A stretch of DNA of 64,000 bases, from NCBI RefSeq assembly GCF_007786475.1, contig NZ_VNJJ01000005.1, forward strand, positions 62,001 to 126,000, in the 5' to 3' direction. Below, one piece after another: positions 35,128 through 44,978 of the stretch (position 1 is its first letter; the number at the start of each line of letters is the position of its first letter). The stretch is from Cohnella terricola (GTDB taxonomy: Bacteria > Bacillota > Bacilli > Paenibacillales > Paenibacillaceae). The notes under the pieces are model-generated. The model searched no databases, was not told where the DNA came from, and worked only from the letters and a program-made list of their open reading frames with translations. The position numbers and the translations under genes were made by a program.

Positions 35128-37326
35128 ATGAAAACATGTATGAATTTTATTGATGATATGAAAAAAATGGCGGGGGTCGAATTAAACGAAGTTCAACGTG
35201 AAGCCGCTACGCATGGCGAAGGCCCTTTGCTGTTGCTAGCTTCGCCCGGCTCCGGCAAGACGACGACGCTGTTGATGCGCATCGGATACCTCGTAGAAAC
35301 GAAGGGCGTCTTGGCTTCGCGCATCAAGGCGGTAACGTTCAGCAAAGCTTCCGCGATGGACATGGGAGAGCGATTTGAGCGGTTTTTCCCGCATCTTGGC
35401 GGAGCCGCGCCCGATTTCTCCACGATTCATAGCTTGGCGTTCGAGATCGTCAGGGAGTTTCTTCGCCGCCGACGCATCGCTTATCGCCTCATCGAAGGCC
35501 AAGCGGGAATCACGGAGGACGAACTGCCGAACAAGACTAAGATTCTTCTCGAACTGTACCGGCGAACACATGACGATTATATGACGGACGACCAGATGGA
35601 GGAATTGACGAGGTATATTGGTTACGTCAAAAATAAGCTTATTCCGCCGGAACGATTGGGAGAGGTCAAATGCGACGTGCCGCAGGCCGAGAAGATTTTC
35701 AGCGATTACGAGAGGTATAAGCAATTCGGAGAGGACAGGCTGCTGGTAGACTACGACGACATGCTGACGATCGCCAATGAGGCGTTGTCGGAAGACGCCG
35801 AGCTTCTATCGAAATATCAGAAGCGATACGACTATGTCATGACGGACGAAAGCCAGGATACATCGCTTGTTCAGCATGCCATCGTGGAGAAACTCGTCAA
35901 GTCGCACGGCAACTTGTGGGTCGTCGCTGACGACGATCAAAGCATCTACGGATGGCGCGCGGCAGAGCCGGGTTACTTGCTTGATTTTCGACGGACTTAT
36001 CCGAACGCCCGGATTCTGAAGCTCGAGCAAAATTACCGGTCGACCCCGAATATCGTGGACGTCGCGAACCGTTTCATCAAACGGAACAAGAACCGTTACG
36101 ACAAGAACATGTTTACCGATAATCCTAGCGGTGAGCCGATCGTGATAACAGATCTGCCGGATTACAAATATCAGGCGAAATACGTGACAGAGAAAATCAT
36201 CGACAATGGTAATCTGGAGGAGACGGCCGTTCTTTATCGCAACAACAGTTCCTCCATTATGCTCATGAATGCATTGGACCGAGCGGGAATCCCGTTTTAC
36301 ATGAAGGATGGGGACAATCGCTTTTTCTCGCATTGGGTCGTCGAGGATATTTTGAATTTCATGCGAATGACCTTTAGCGACAAACGTCCGGACATTCTCG
36401 AGAAAATCCATTTGAAGTTCAACGGGTACATCACGAAAAAGCAAATGGCGATGCTGCTTGAATTGAAAAAGGACGAGGACGAATCCGTATTCGACCGACT
36501 GCTCCGCCATATTCCGCTGCAGGACTATCAGATCAAGCAGTTGGAGACATGCAAGATGACGTTCCTCCAACTACAAGGGGCGGCTCCTCTAGTTGCCATA
36601 AGGACGATTAGAGACCGGCTGGGATACGATAAGGCGCTTGAAAAGTCGTGCGAGAGAATGGGCTATCGCAAAGAGTTGCTTGTCGGCATTCTGAACACGC
36701 TGGAGGAAATTGCCGAACCGCTCGAGACAATGGAGCAGTTCGCGGCCCGGCTTAAGCATCTGGAGAGGAACATGAAGCAGTCCAGAATGAACAAAGGGGC
36801 CGGGGCCGTTACCTTGTCAACTATGCACAGTTCGAAAGGATTGGAGTTCGAGAACGTCTATATGGTCGATTTGGTCGAAGGCATTATTCCTTCCGGAGAT
36901 GACGTAAAAAAAGACGACAAAGGCGAGACGGACGAAATGGAAGAGGCCGCTCGGCTGTTCTACGTCGGCATGACGAGGGCGAAAACGAATCTCGAATTGC
37001 TCGCGTACAAAACGAGGGACGGGGAGCAAGTCCAGCCTTCTCGTTTCGTCGCGGAGGTTCGCCATATTCAGCATCCGCCCAAGACGGCGCAGATTAACCA
37101 GTCGCACCCTCCGCGCCAAGCCGGCCCGGCTGTTCCCGTCAACCCGAACGCGATCAAGGAGCCATCGGCGCTGGTTGTCGGCGCGAAGGTTCGGCATGCG
37201 GTATTCGGCGACGGTGAGATCGTCCTGACGATCGGGGACAGCGTGGAAATCCGTTTCGACGCAGAGACAAAACGCTTGTCCGCGAACATCTGCGTGCAGA
37301 TGGGGCTGCTGGAACCGCGCTCATGA
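35128..37326 (+). CDS. UvrD/PcrA-family superfamily 1 DNA helicase
   Basis: 732 residues. Helicase motifs in order: Q-like LNEVQREAATHGEGPLLLLA, Walker A PGSGKTTTL near 40, TFSKASAMDM, Walker B/DExx as TDESQD near 239, motif III VADDDQSIYGWRAAEP, motif IV-like LEQNYRST, motif V TMHSSKGLEFENVYMVDLVEG, motif VI LFYVGMTRAKTNLELL. The C-terminal ~60 residues (GAKVRHAVFGDGEIVLTIGDSVEIRFD) match the PcrA/UvrD tail fold. It is shorter and more divergent than PcrA, so it is probably an accessory 3'-5' helicase. AAAAGGAA favours ATG 35128 over 35122. Confidence 0.9.
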   Translation: MKTCMNFIDDMKKMAGVELNEVQREAATHGEGPLLLLASPGSGKTTTLLMRIGYLVETKGVLASRIKAVTFSKASAMDMGERFERFFPHLGGAAPDFSTIHSLAFEIVREFLRRRRIAYRLIEGQAGITEDELPNKTKILLELYRRTHDDYMTDDQMEELTRYIGYVKNKLIPPERLGEVKCDVPQAEKIFSDYERYKQFGEDRLLVDYDDMLTIANEALSEDAELLSKYQKRYDYVMTDESQDTSLVQHAIVEKLVKSHGNLWVVADDDQSIYGWRAAEPGYLLDFRRTYPNARILKLEQNYRSTPNIVDVANRFIKRNKNRYDKNMFTDNPSGEPIVITDLPDYKYQAKYVTEKIIDNGNLEETAVLYRNNSSSIMLMNALDRAGIPFYMKDGDNRFFSHWVVEDILNFMRMTFSDKRPDILEKIHLKFNGYITKKQMAMLLELKKDEDESVFDRLLRHIPLQDYQIKQLETCKMTFLQLQGAAPLVAIRTIRDRLGYDKALEKSCERMGYRKELLVGILNTLEEIAEPLETMEQFAARLKHLERNMKQSRMNKGAGAVTLSTMHSSKGLEFENVYMVDLVEGIIPSGDDVKKDDKGETDEMEEAARLFYVGMTRAKTNLELLAYKTRDGEQVQPSRFVAEVRHIQHPPKTAQINQSHPPRQAGPAVPVNPNAIKEPSALVVGAKVRHAVFGDGEIVLTIGDSVEIRFDAETKRLSANICVQMGLLEPRS

Positions 37327-38103
37327 TCCTGTGGATCTGTATCTGCGAACACCGAACCGCCATACGAGCAGGCACGGAATGAGGAACAGGCAGCCCGCCA
37401 GCGGCAATATCATGTACTGAGCAGAGGGGCCTTCTGTTTTGTCCAGGATGTATAACAGCGGCAAGTAATTTACGCACCCGAACGGGATGACGTAGGTAAA
37501 GAAGCGGGTGACCCATTTTTGATAGATGTTGATCGGGTATTGCGCCATTTCCCGGCCTCCGTCGGTGAAAATATTGGCTACCTCGAGTCCTTGAATGGTC
37601 CAGAAGCACATCGAGGCCATTAGGATAAAGATACCCATGAAAATGCAAACGCCGTTGAAGATCATGAAGATCAAGGTAACGGCTTTCATGAAGTTCCAAT
37701 CGGCCCCCAGTCGGCTTATGGCCCAAACGAGTACGGACAAGCTTTGGAGAAGGCGGCCGAACCGGGTGAACTCGAATTTGGAACCGAGCACTTGTACGAT
37801 CGTTCCGCGCGGGCGGACAAGCAAACGATCAAATTCGCCGTTTACGATCAGCGTTGAAAACATATCGAACCCTCTCCCGAGACACTCTGCGATAGCGAAC
37901 GCCATGTGGATCACGCCGAAGCAGAGAGCGACTTCGAAAAAGTTCCAGCCTTGGATCTGCCCGAATCTCTCGAACATGAAATATAGTCCAGCGAATACGG
38001 AGAACGGGATGATAAATTGTCCGAAAGACAGCAGCCAGAACGACGAGCGGTATTGCATCTGGGATTTGAACAAGATGAGTAAATATTTGCCGAATAGTTT
38101 CAT
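37321..38103 (-). CDS. ABC-2 family exporter permease (ABC2_membrane_6 type)
   Basis: 260 residues with six predicted membrane helices. RGFDMFSTLIVNGEFDRLLVRPRGTIVQVLGSKFEFTRFGRLLQ is the typical cytosolic loop of this DUF990-like family. Partner of the next permease, separated by six bases; the third gene, an ATPase, is truncated, so the exporter is probably non-functional unless another ATPase substitutes. The 3' end overlaps the convergent helicase gene by six bases. Confidence 0.85.
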   Translation of the reverse strand: MKLFGKYLLILFKSQMQYRSSFWLLSFGQFIIPFSVFAGLYFMFERFGQIQGWNFFEVALCFGVIHMAFAIAECLGRGFDMFSTLIVNGEFDRLLVRPRGTIVQVLGSKFEFTRFGRLLQSLSVLVWAISRLGADWNFMKAVTLIFMIFNGVCIFMGIFILMASMCFWTIQGLEVANIFTDGGREMAQYPINIYQKWVTRFFTYVIPFGCVNYLPLLYILDKTEGPSAQYMILPLAGCLFLIPCLLVWRFGVRRYRSTGS

Positions 38104-38109
38104 GGCGGA

Positions 38110-38913
38110 TCAGCCTCCCTGTACGACGACTTTGCGCAACACTCGGCCCATCGAGAATCTGCCGATCACGACGAGCATCGCAAGCCATAGCAATTGAAGC
38201 GGGATCGTGCTGAGCGCCTCGCTTGCTTGGATATGTCCCGAGTAGACGCGAAACGGGAAATCGGCCGCGAGCCGGAAGGGGAGCGCGTAAACGATCGATT
38301 GCAGCCACTGCGGCATAAGCGGAATCGGAATGATCATCCCGGCTAGGAACTCCCCGACGACCCCGAACATGAGCAGCGATCCCGCGGAAGACATCGTGAT
38401 GAAGGTCGAGATGTAAATGAGCATGGAGATCGCGACAAGGACGAGCAAGCCGAGCAGAAGCGAGACGACGAACAGTGCGGCGGTGCCAAGATTATCGGGC
38501 AATGATAAGCGATAGGGTTGAGGCAAGAACATGGCGACAAGCAAGATCGGAAAGCAGCGAAGCACCGCACTGGAGAGACGCTGCGCGAGCAGCTTGGCGT
38601 ACCACAAGCCGTAAATGCCGCTCGGACGGCAAAGCTCGTATGCGATGTTGCCCGTCGTGATCAATTGGAACAGTTCATTGTCGCGGAACCAAAGCGCGAT
38701 AAAAGCGAGGAAGGCTTGTTGCAGCCAGATGTAGTTGACAAGTTGATGAAGCGCCATCGGGGGACTGACGAGCGTTTGGCTGTAGAAGGCTTGATAAACC
38801 ATAATTATAATAAATCCCCAGAAAAACTGCGTGGCGATTCCGGCAAGTGCTGCCGTGCGATATTGAAACCCCATGGCGAGCCGTAATTTGAAGACGGACA
38901 AGTACGCTCTCAT
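38110..38913 (-). CDS. ABC-2 family exporter permease (second subunit)
   Basis: 267 residues, six membrane helices. Begins MRAYLSVFKLRLAMGFQYRTAALAGIATQFFWGFIIIMVYQAFY, with the loop NELFQLITTGNIAYELCRPSGIYGLWYAKLLAQR, again the DUF990-like pattern. Its start overlaps the end of the ATPase fragment by ATGA, so the three were one operon in the order ATPase, this permease, second permease. Confidence 0.85.
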   Translation of the reverse strand: MRAYLSVFKLRLAMGFQYRTAALAGIATQFFWGFIIIMVYQAFYSQTLVSPPMALHQLVNYIWLQQAFLAFIALWFRDNELFQLITTGNIAYELCRPSGIYGLWYAKLLAQRLSSAVLRCFPILLVAMFLPQPYRLSLPDNLGTAALFVVSLLLGLLVLVAISMLIYISTFITMSSAGSLLMFGVVGEFLAGMIIPIPLMPQWLQSIVYALPFRLAADFPFRVYSGHIQASEALSTIPLQLLWLAMLVVIGRFSMGRVLRKVVVQGG

Positions 38914-39494
38914 GATATATCGTACTCCTTGTACATTCGCACGATCATATCCTCGATCGCGGATGCGCCGGTCAAGATTTCGCCGCCGCCCGCGTCCGCG
39001 TATTTCTCCCGTAAAGCCGCAAGCTCTCCGTCGTACAGCAGATTTCCTTTTCCGATCAAAATAATCCGTTGCGCCAACGCTTCGATATCGTTCATATCGT
39101 GCGTGGTCAGGATGACGGTGACCCCTTTCTCTTTGTTGATGCGCGTGACGAATTGTCGGACTGCGATCTTGGATACCGCGTCAAGCCCGATCGTCGGCTC
39201 GTCAAGAAATAGAATTCGGGGACTATGGAGGAGGGAGGCTGCGATCTCGCATCGCATTCGCTGTCCGAGGCTTAATTGCCGCACGGGCGTATGGATGATC
39301 TGTTCCAGATCCAAAGCTTCTGTCAGCAGCTTGAGGTTGTCGCGATACTCGGCTTCCGGCACGTCGTATATATCGCGAAGTAGATCAAATGAATCGATGA
39401 CCGGCACATCCCACCATAGCTGGGAGCGCTGGCCGAAAACGACGCCGATGTTTTTCACGTACTTCACGCGATCGAGCCAGGGCGTGTATCCCAT
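38910..39494 (-). pseudogene. ABC exporter ATPase lacking its Walker A region
   Basis: 194 residues starting at GYTPWLDRVKYVKNIGVVFGQRSQLWWDVP, which in full-length homologues (about 330 residues) comes after roughly 80-100 residues carrying Walker A. Signature LSLGQRMRCEIA, Walker B ILFLDEPTIGLD and H-loop TTHD remain. Just upstream, in a different frame, ALNDISF resembles the segment that normally precedes Walker A, suggesting an internal deletion with frameshift. No ribosome site precedes the ATG at 39494. ATP binding should be lost. Confidence 0.75.
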
Positions 39495-39777
39495 AATGCT
39501 GCACGATCCGCGATCGGGAACGAGATGTCGTTTAACGCGGGTAAAAGCGAAAGGAAGGAGATGGTAACATTATAGATAAAGCGCTGTCAAGTTCATTTTT
39601 TCTAATTTAAGAGCATCCTCATTGTCTATTTTTATCCCCCCATAATGGAATTGACGTCTTATAGGTCTACCTTCCGATTTCTATAATGAAGAAAGCAGAA
39701 TTTCCTCCGTATCCGCCTGTAAAGCTCTTCCTCCTGCTATAATGAGATCACCATACCGAGAGGACAGAAGCCGAGAG

Positions 39778-41634
39778 ATGAGTCTGAGCAAACGTATTTT
39801 CGCAGCGTTTATTGCCTTTATCATCGTTCCTTTATTCGTTCTTGGAAGCGTTGCTTACTTAGTCTCTCAGAAAGTGACTCAAGAGAAGTACGCGGAGCAA
39901 ACCGAATTGACGCTGAAAGCCATCGGGCGGAATATCAACAATATGATTAAGGAAGCCAACTACTTCTCCGATTTCTGGGTTACGATGGACAACAGCGTGG
40001 AAGTGGTCGAGCAATCGTTCGACGACGCCAATTTGGGAAACGGAGAGATTTCTGGCGATTCGCCTAGAACGCCCGACTACGATCAATTGCTCGAGAAGGA
40101 GAAATTGCGTCAACGCGTACTGCTGACTTATCAAGGAATTAACTCGGTGACGCTCTATCGCAACGATTATACGCAAGTAAACGTTAACTTCTCGAAGGAT
40201 ACTCCGATCGCCAGAGAAGATTTGGAGAACCATCCGATCTACCAAGAAGCGCTTCGAAAAAATGGGGCCCCCGTGTGGGTAGGCCCGAACGAAGATACCA
40301 AGCTAACCGGAGCGAACAACCTGTTCACGCAAATCCGAGTGCTGCTTGATATCGAGACGCTGAAGAGCAAAGGGATTCTCGTGACCCGTTTCCAGATGAG
40401 CGAGTTGAACCGAATTTTCAGCTTCTACAATAGCCAAGGAAAGATCGATCGGCGTTTTCTGATCGTGGCAGGCAATGGCAATATCGTCTTCGACAACGAG
40501 AAATCGGCGGAAGGACGCCGGATAGAGGATTACGTAGATATTGTTAAAGGCATCGACATGAGCAATCGCGCGACCCAGAGCAAAACGCTCGAGTTCGACC
40601 ATCACAAAAGCCTCGTTTCTGTACAGGATTTGCAATTGCAACGGCTGGGCGTTGGCGACTGGAAGCTCGTCATGGTCACTTCGTGGCAATATCTATCTGG
40701 AGACATGGGGATCGTCCTGCGCTGGATGGTCGTCATTACGTCGATCTCCCTTGTCCTGGCTCTCATATTTAATTTGATGTTCGTGCGCCGGACGATCACG
40801 TTTATCGTCCGCGTCGTCAGGGCAATGAGACAAGTGGAGCGCGGAGATCTATCGACGCGGGTCGCAGTCGTCGGCAACGACGAGACAACGGCGCTGTCCA
40901 AAGGCTTCAACAGTCTCGTGACGAGAGTGTCCGAGCTGCTCGACGACGTCAAGCAGGAGCAATCACGCAAAAGAAAAGCGGAGATGATGCTGCTGCAAGC
41001 GCAGATCAAGCCTCATTTTCTGTTTAACGCGCTGGAGTCGATCAACATATTAGCCGTACAGAACGAAGGGCGCAAGGTCAGCAAAATGGTGCAAAGGCTT
41101 GCGAACATTTTCCGGATCAGCATTCAACAGAAAGAAGAAATCACGATCGAACAAGAGCTGGAGCATCTGATGAGTTACTTGGAAATCCAGAAGTATCGTT
41201 TCGAGGAATTGTTCGAGTATTCGATCGACGTGCCGAGCCAGTTGATGGGGCACTCGATTCTGAAGCTGACGCTGCAGCCGCTTGTGGAGAATAGTATTCA
41301 ACACGGTTTCGAAGGCATCGGATATATGGGACGAATCGAAGTTAGAGCCGCGATAGAAGGCCCGAATATCGCTTTCTACGTGGAAGACAACGGCATCGGC
41401 ATTCCCGAGCAGCAGCTTGCAAGATTCGCGGCAAGCGGGATTACGACGCTGCAGGAAATGTACGAGGAATCTCCCGAAACCGGGGAACGGCGCGGGCTTG
41501 GCGTCGGCAATGTCGCCGATCGCCTGCGGATCCACTACGGCAATGGCTGCGGCTTGTTCCTGTGCAGCGCATCGGGTTACGGCACGGTCATCAAATGTTT
41601 GATACCTCTGAATGCGAGGAGTGATTCCGTATGA
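39778..41634 (+). CDS. YesM-type sensor histidine kinase
   Basis: 618 residues: helix 1 at about 8-31, an extracellular sensor (Cache-like, about 32-310), helix 2 at about 314-337, HAMP linker (RTITFIVRVVRAMRQVERGDLSTRV), then the His_kinase domain LLQAQIKPHFLFNALESIN with phospho-acceptor His near 413, and a HATPase_c domain (LVENSIQHGFEG, VEDNGIGIPEQQL, GLGVGNVADRL). The ATG at 39742 overlaps TATAAT of a probable promoter (TGCTATAAT), so the start at 39778 is preferred. Cotranscribed with the next gene by ATGA overlap. Signal unknown, probably a sugar or cell-wall fragment. Confidence 0.9.
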   Translation: MSLSKRIFAAFIAFIIVPLFVLGSVAYLVSQKVTQEKYAEQTELTLKAIGRNINNMIKEANYFSDFWVTMDNSVEVVEQSFDDANLGNGEISGDSPRTPDYDQLLEKEKLRQRVLLTYQGINSVTLYRNDYTQVNVNFSKDTPIAREDLENHPIYQEALRKNGAPVWVGPNEDTKLTGANNLFTQIRVLLDIETLKSKGILVTRFQMSELNRIFSFYNSQGKIDRRFLIVAGNGNIVFDNEKSAEGRRIEDYVDIVKGIDMSNRATQSKTLEFDHHKSLVSVQDLQLQRLGVGDWKLVMVTSWQYLSGDMGIVLRWMVVITSISLVLALIFNLMFVRRTITFIVRVVRAMRQVERGDLSTRVAVVGNDETTALSKGFNSLVTRVSELLDDVKQEQSRKRKAEMMLLQAQIKPHFLFNALESINILAVQNEGRKVSKMVQRLANIFRISIQQKEEITIEQELEHLMSYLEIQKYRFEELFEYSIDVPSQLMGHSILKLTLQPLVENSIQHGFEGIGYMGRIEVRAAIEGPNIAFYVEDNGIGIPEQQLARFAASGITTLQEMYEESPETGERRGLGVGNVADRLRIHYGNGCGLFLCSASGYGTVIKCLIPLNARSDSV

Positions 41635-43265
41635 GACTCAAAGCGATATTGGTCGACGACGAAGTGAATATTCTCAAAAATTTGCAAGCGGTCATTCCGT
41701 GGGAGGAATTGGACATCGAACTCGTCGGGACCGCGCGCAACGGGGAACAAGCGCTTGAGCTTGCCCGCACCGAACGGCCGCAGTTGATCATGTGCGATAT
41801 CCGGATGCCGGTCATGGACGGCATCGAGTTTCTCGGCGCGCTCCGGGAATTCGATACCGAGGCCGAAGTCATCATGATGACCGGCTATCAGGACTTCAGT
41901 TACGTACGGTCGGTCATCCGTTACGAAGTAAAGGATTACATATTGAAGCCGATCGATTACGAGGAGCTTGCCGAGACGATCAAACGGCTTGCAAACGGCG
42001 TAAGGGAAAGAAGCATCGAACAGCACTCCATGCGCCAGGAATGGAAACAAGTCGTTCATCTGGCCTACGAGAAAATGCTGTACGACCGAATCACGGATCT
42101 TGGAGATACGGCGAGTCGCCCGTTCCCGAAGCTAGGAGAGTCGGAGGACGAGAACCAGGCGTTCGCGATGATGCTCGTTGACGTTGAAGACTATACGAAA
42201 CGCGTAAGATCCTGGGACGATAAAGAACGCAAGCTCTGGAACTTCGCCATACACAATATTTTGCAAGACAACTTGACGGGTATCGGCGTATCCCATTCCA
42301 TCGTTCAAGTCAGAAGCGGGGAATGGTGCGTGTTGATTGAGAGGACGCCTCCGGATATTTACAACCTGGATCAATGCGTCTCTTGGGCGGAGACGCTTCG
42401 CCTAGCCGTGAATAAGTATTTGAAGATGAGCATTCGGGTGGCGCTTCACCCGGCCGAGACGACGTTGATCCAATTGGCCAAGACGTACAAAAGCTTGCAG
42501 CGTTCGCTTTACTTGTATTCTTCGGCGAATGCCGGCGTGATCGTGTCCCAGAAGTCCAAGGGAGGTTCGGAAACCTCTCACCAGCTGTGGGACAAAATCG
42601 AGGAGATGGTGACGGGGCTGAAACGTTGCGATCGCCGCCGCACGGAAACCGCGTTGAAGGAACTGGACGACAGCTTCCGTTCTTTGCCGGACACTTCTTT
42701 CGAGCGGGTCGCCCCGATTTTGCATTACTTGTGCCTTCATCTGCTTCGCGAGATGCGGGCGATGGATGTAATTACTCGCGAGGAAGAGCTCGCAATCTGG
42801 CGGCAGATCGACATGCATCAGGGGATACGCGAAACGCTGCAGGTCATTAATGGTCTGGTCGACCGTTCGCTTGAAAGCGCGTTGAAGAAAAAAACGAGCG
42901 ACGTACTGATGCTGTCGGCGCGGGATTATATCGAAAGAAATCTGTCCGCGGAGCTGAGCATCGATATGCTGGCCGATTATTTGGGGATTAGCGGCAGTTA
43001 CTACAGCTTGTTGTTTAAGCAGCATTTCGGGGAGACGTTCGTCGAATACGTCACGAAGCAAAGAATGGAAATGGCGCGATCGCTTCTCGCGCTGAGCGAC
43101 AAAAGCGTCACGCAGATCGGCCAGATGGTCGGGTATGCGGAAAGGCGTTATTTTACCCGCGTATTCAGCAAGTATACGGGGATGCTTCCTTCGGAATACC
43201 GGGAGCGGCAGCAAAACCGGTCCGGAGCGGAGCAACCCGCATGGGCGAATCGCTTAGAGGGATAA
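41631..43265 (+). CDS. YesN-type response regulator with AraC DNA-binding domain
   Basis: 544 residues. Receiver domain at 1-120 with LVDDEVN, phospho-acceptor Asp in MCDIRMPVMDG near residue 56, MTGYQDFSYVRSVI, and YILKPIDYEEL. A middle region of about 280 residues is typical of long YesN proteins. C-terminal AraC double HTH at about 428-525: LSIDMLADYLGISGSYYSLLFKQHFGETF and VTQIGQMVGYAERRYFTRVFSKYTGMLPSEYR. It probably controls the following NagZ-like glycosidase, which starts 12 bases downstream (inference). Confidence 0.93.
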   Translation: MRLKAILVDDEVNILKNLQAVIPWEELDIELVGTARNGEQALELARTERPQLIMCDIRMPVMDGIEFLGALREFDTEAEVIMMTGYQDFSYVRSVIRYEVKDYILKPIDYEELAETIKRLANGVRERSIEQHSMRQEWKQVVHLAYEKMLYDRITDLGDTASRPFPKLGESEDENQAFAMMLVDVEDYTKRVRSWDDKERKLWNFAIHNILQDNLTGIGVSHSIVQVRSGEWCVLIERTPPDIYNLDQCVSWAETLRLAVNKYLKMSIRVALHPAETTLIQLAKTYKSLQRSLYLYSSANAGVIVSQKSKGGSETSHQLWDKIEEMVTGLKRCDRRRTETALKELDDSFRSLPDTSFERVAPILHYLCLHLLREMRAMDVITREEELAIWRQIDMHQGIRETLQVINGLVDRSLESALKKKTSDVLMLSARDYIERNLSAELSIDMLADYLGISGSYYSLLFKQHFGETFVEYVTKQRMEMARSLLALSDKSVTQIGQMVGYAERRYFTRVFSKYTGMLPSEYRERQQNRSGAEQPAWANRLEG

Positions 43266-43277
43266 GGAGAGATGGGG

Positions 43278-44864
43278 ATGACAAGACAAGAGAGCTTCGA
43301 GCGTCTTACGCTGAAGGAAAAAATCGGACAGTTGTTCATGTGCGGATTCGAAGGGTTGGAGCCGTCTGACGATATTCTTAAGTTGATCAACGATTACGCC
43401 ATCGGCGGAATTATTTACTTCCGACGCAATGTTCGCGATGCCAATCAGGTCGGCAAGCTGTCGGCAAAGCTGCAAGCGGCGTCCGCCAATCCGCTGCTCG
43501 TCGCGATCGATCAGGAGGGCGGCATGGTCGTCCGCATAGAGGACGGCGTGACGGTAATGCCCGGAGCGATGGCCCAGGGCGCGGCCAACGACATGGATCT
43601 GACGTTCGAAGCGGCACGATGGTCCGGTGCCGAGCTTAGGGAAATCGGCATCAACATGAATTTCGCGCCTTGTCTGGACGTGAACAACAATCCGCAGAAC
43701 CCGGTGATCGGGGTTCGTTCTTTTGGCGAAGATCCGAAGCGGGTCGCATCGCTCGGGGTGGCGGCGATCCATGGCTACCGGGAAGGCGGCGTGATCGCCG
43801 TCGCCAAGCATTTTCCCGGACACGGCGACACGGCGGTCGACTCCCATCACGATCTTCCCGTCGTTCCGCACGGCGTAGAGCGCTTGAACGAAGTAGAATT
43901 GCTGCCGTTCCGCCATGCAATCGAGCAGAAGGCCGAGGCCATTATGACGGCTCATGTCGTATTTCCCGCTTTCGAGCCGGAGAACGTTCCCGCGACGCTG
44001 TCGGCTAGAATATTAACCGGACTATTGCGCAAGCAATTGGGCTTCGGTGGCGTTATCGTCACGGACTGCCTGGAGATGAACGCCATCGCGGAGACGTTCG
44101 GCGTTGCCCGCGGAGCGGTGGAGGCGATTAAGGCGGGAGCGGATCTCGTGCTCGTCAGCCACCGGGTTTCCCGGCAGACGACAGCGCTTGAAGCGGTGAT
44201 GGAAGCGGTGATGACGGGGGAAATCCCGGAATCCCGCATTGATGAGGCCGCCAAGAGAGTATGGGAACTGAAACGTTCGCGAGGACTATTCGGCGACACG
44301 GTTCCCGCAACGGATCCCGGGCGCGCGGAGGAGGTGCAGTATGAGCTCTGCCGGGCGGCGGTCACGGTTGTTAAGGGCAAAGAGCATTTGCCCCTGCCCA
44401 AGATCGGCAAGACCGTTGTCGTATGGACGGAACCGCGCGTAAGAACGGAAGTCGTCGAAGTGATTCCGCAAGAACGGACGCTGGGCGCGGCACTGGAACA
44501 AGTCGGTTACGATATAGAGGAAATCCGTATCGGCATCGATCCGACTCCAGAGGAAGCGGCAGCAGCGCGTTCCGCCGCGGGAGGCGGCCGAAGAGTGATA
44601 TTCGTATCGTACGATGCCGCTTTTTCCGCCGGGCAGTCCGGGCTTATCCAGGAACTGTACGCGGCGACGGGCGACGCGTTCGTATGGGTGGCGGCCAGAA
44701 CTCCGTACGATTTGCTCGTCGCTCCCGATGCTCCGACGTACTTGTGCGTCTACGAGAATAAACCGGCGATGATGACGGCACTGGCCGAGGTTCTTGCCGG
44801 AGAGACGGACGCGAAGGCGAGTCAGCCGGTCACGATCGGCGACCATGCCCCGGGAACCGTGTGA
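43278..44864 (+). CDS. nagZ: GH3 beta-N-acetylhexosaminidase (NagZ-like)
   Basis: 528 residues, no signal peptide. GH3 domain: LTLKEKIGQLFMCGFEG, VAIDQEGGMVVRIEDG, the NagZ catalytic loop KHFPGHGDTAVDSHHDLPVV near 177 (Asp-His acid/base dyad), and nucleophile Asp in VIVTDCLEMNAIAE near 262. A C-terminal alpha/beta domain follows, as in Bacillus NagZ but with no secretion signal. Should release GlcNAc from cell-wall muropeptides or chito-oligosaccharides. AAGGAGA touches the ATG at 43272, so 43278 is chosen. In operon with the YesMN pair. Confidence 0.9.
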   Translation: MTRQESFERLTLKEKIGQLFMCGFEGLEPSDDILKLINDYAIGGIIYFRRNVRDANQVGKLSAKLQAASANPLLVAIDQEGGMVVRIEDGVTVMPGAMAQGAANDMDLTFEAARWSGAELREIGINMNFAPCLDVNNNPQNPVIGVRSFGEDPKRVASLGVAAIHGYREGGVIAVAKHFPGHGDTAVDSHHDLPVVPHGVERLNEVELLPFRHAIEQKAEAIMTAHVVFPAFEPENVPATLSARILTGLLRKQLGFGGVIVTDCLEMNAIAETFGVARGAVEAIKAGADLVLVSHRVSRQTTALEAVMEAVMTGEIPESRIDEAAKRVWELKRSRGLFGDTVPATDPGRAEEVQYELCRAAVTVVKGKEHLPLPKIGKTVVVWTEPRVRTEVVEVIPQERTLGAALEQVGYDIEEIRIGIDPTPEEAAAARSAAGGGRRVIFVSYDAAFSAGQSGLIQELYAATGDAFVWVAARTPYDLLVAPDAPTYLCVYENKPAMMTALAEVLAGETDAKASQPVTIGDHAPGTV

Positions 44865-44891
44865 CCGATACCGAATAAGCGCGAAAAAGAG

Positions 44892-44931
44892 CGATTTTCT
44901 CTCCTTATTTTGGGAGGAAAATCGTTTTTTT
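44892..44931 (+). terminator. Terminator after nagZ
   Basis: CGATTTTCTCTCC / GGGAGGAAAATCG stem (one mismatch) with a 7-base loop and seven T. Confidence 0.85.
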
Positions 44932-44978
44932 GTTCACCTTGTTGTATAATTACGGGCAGAGAAAGGAGGACGGTTGCA

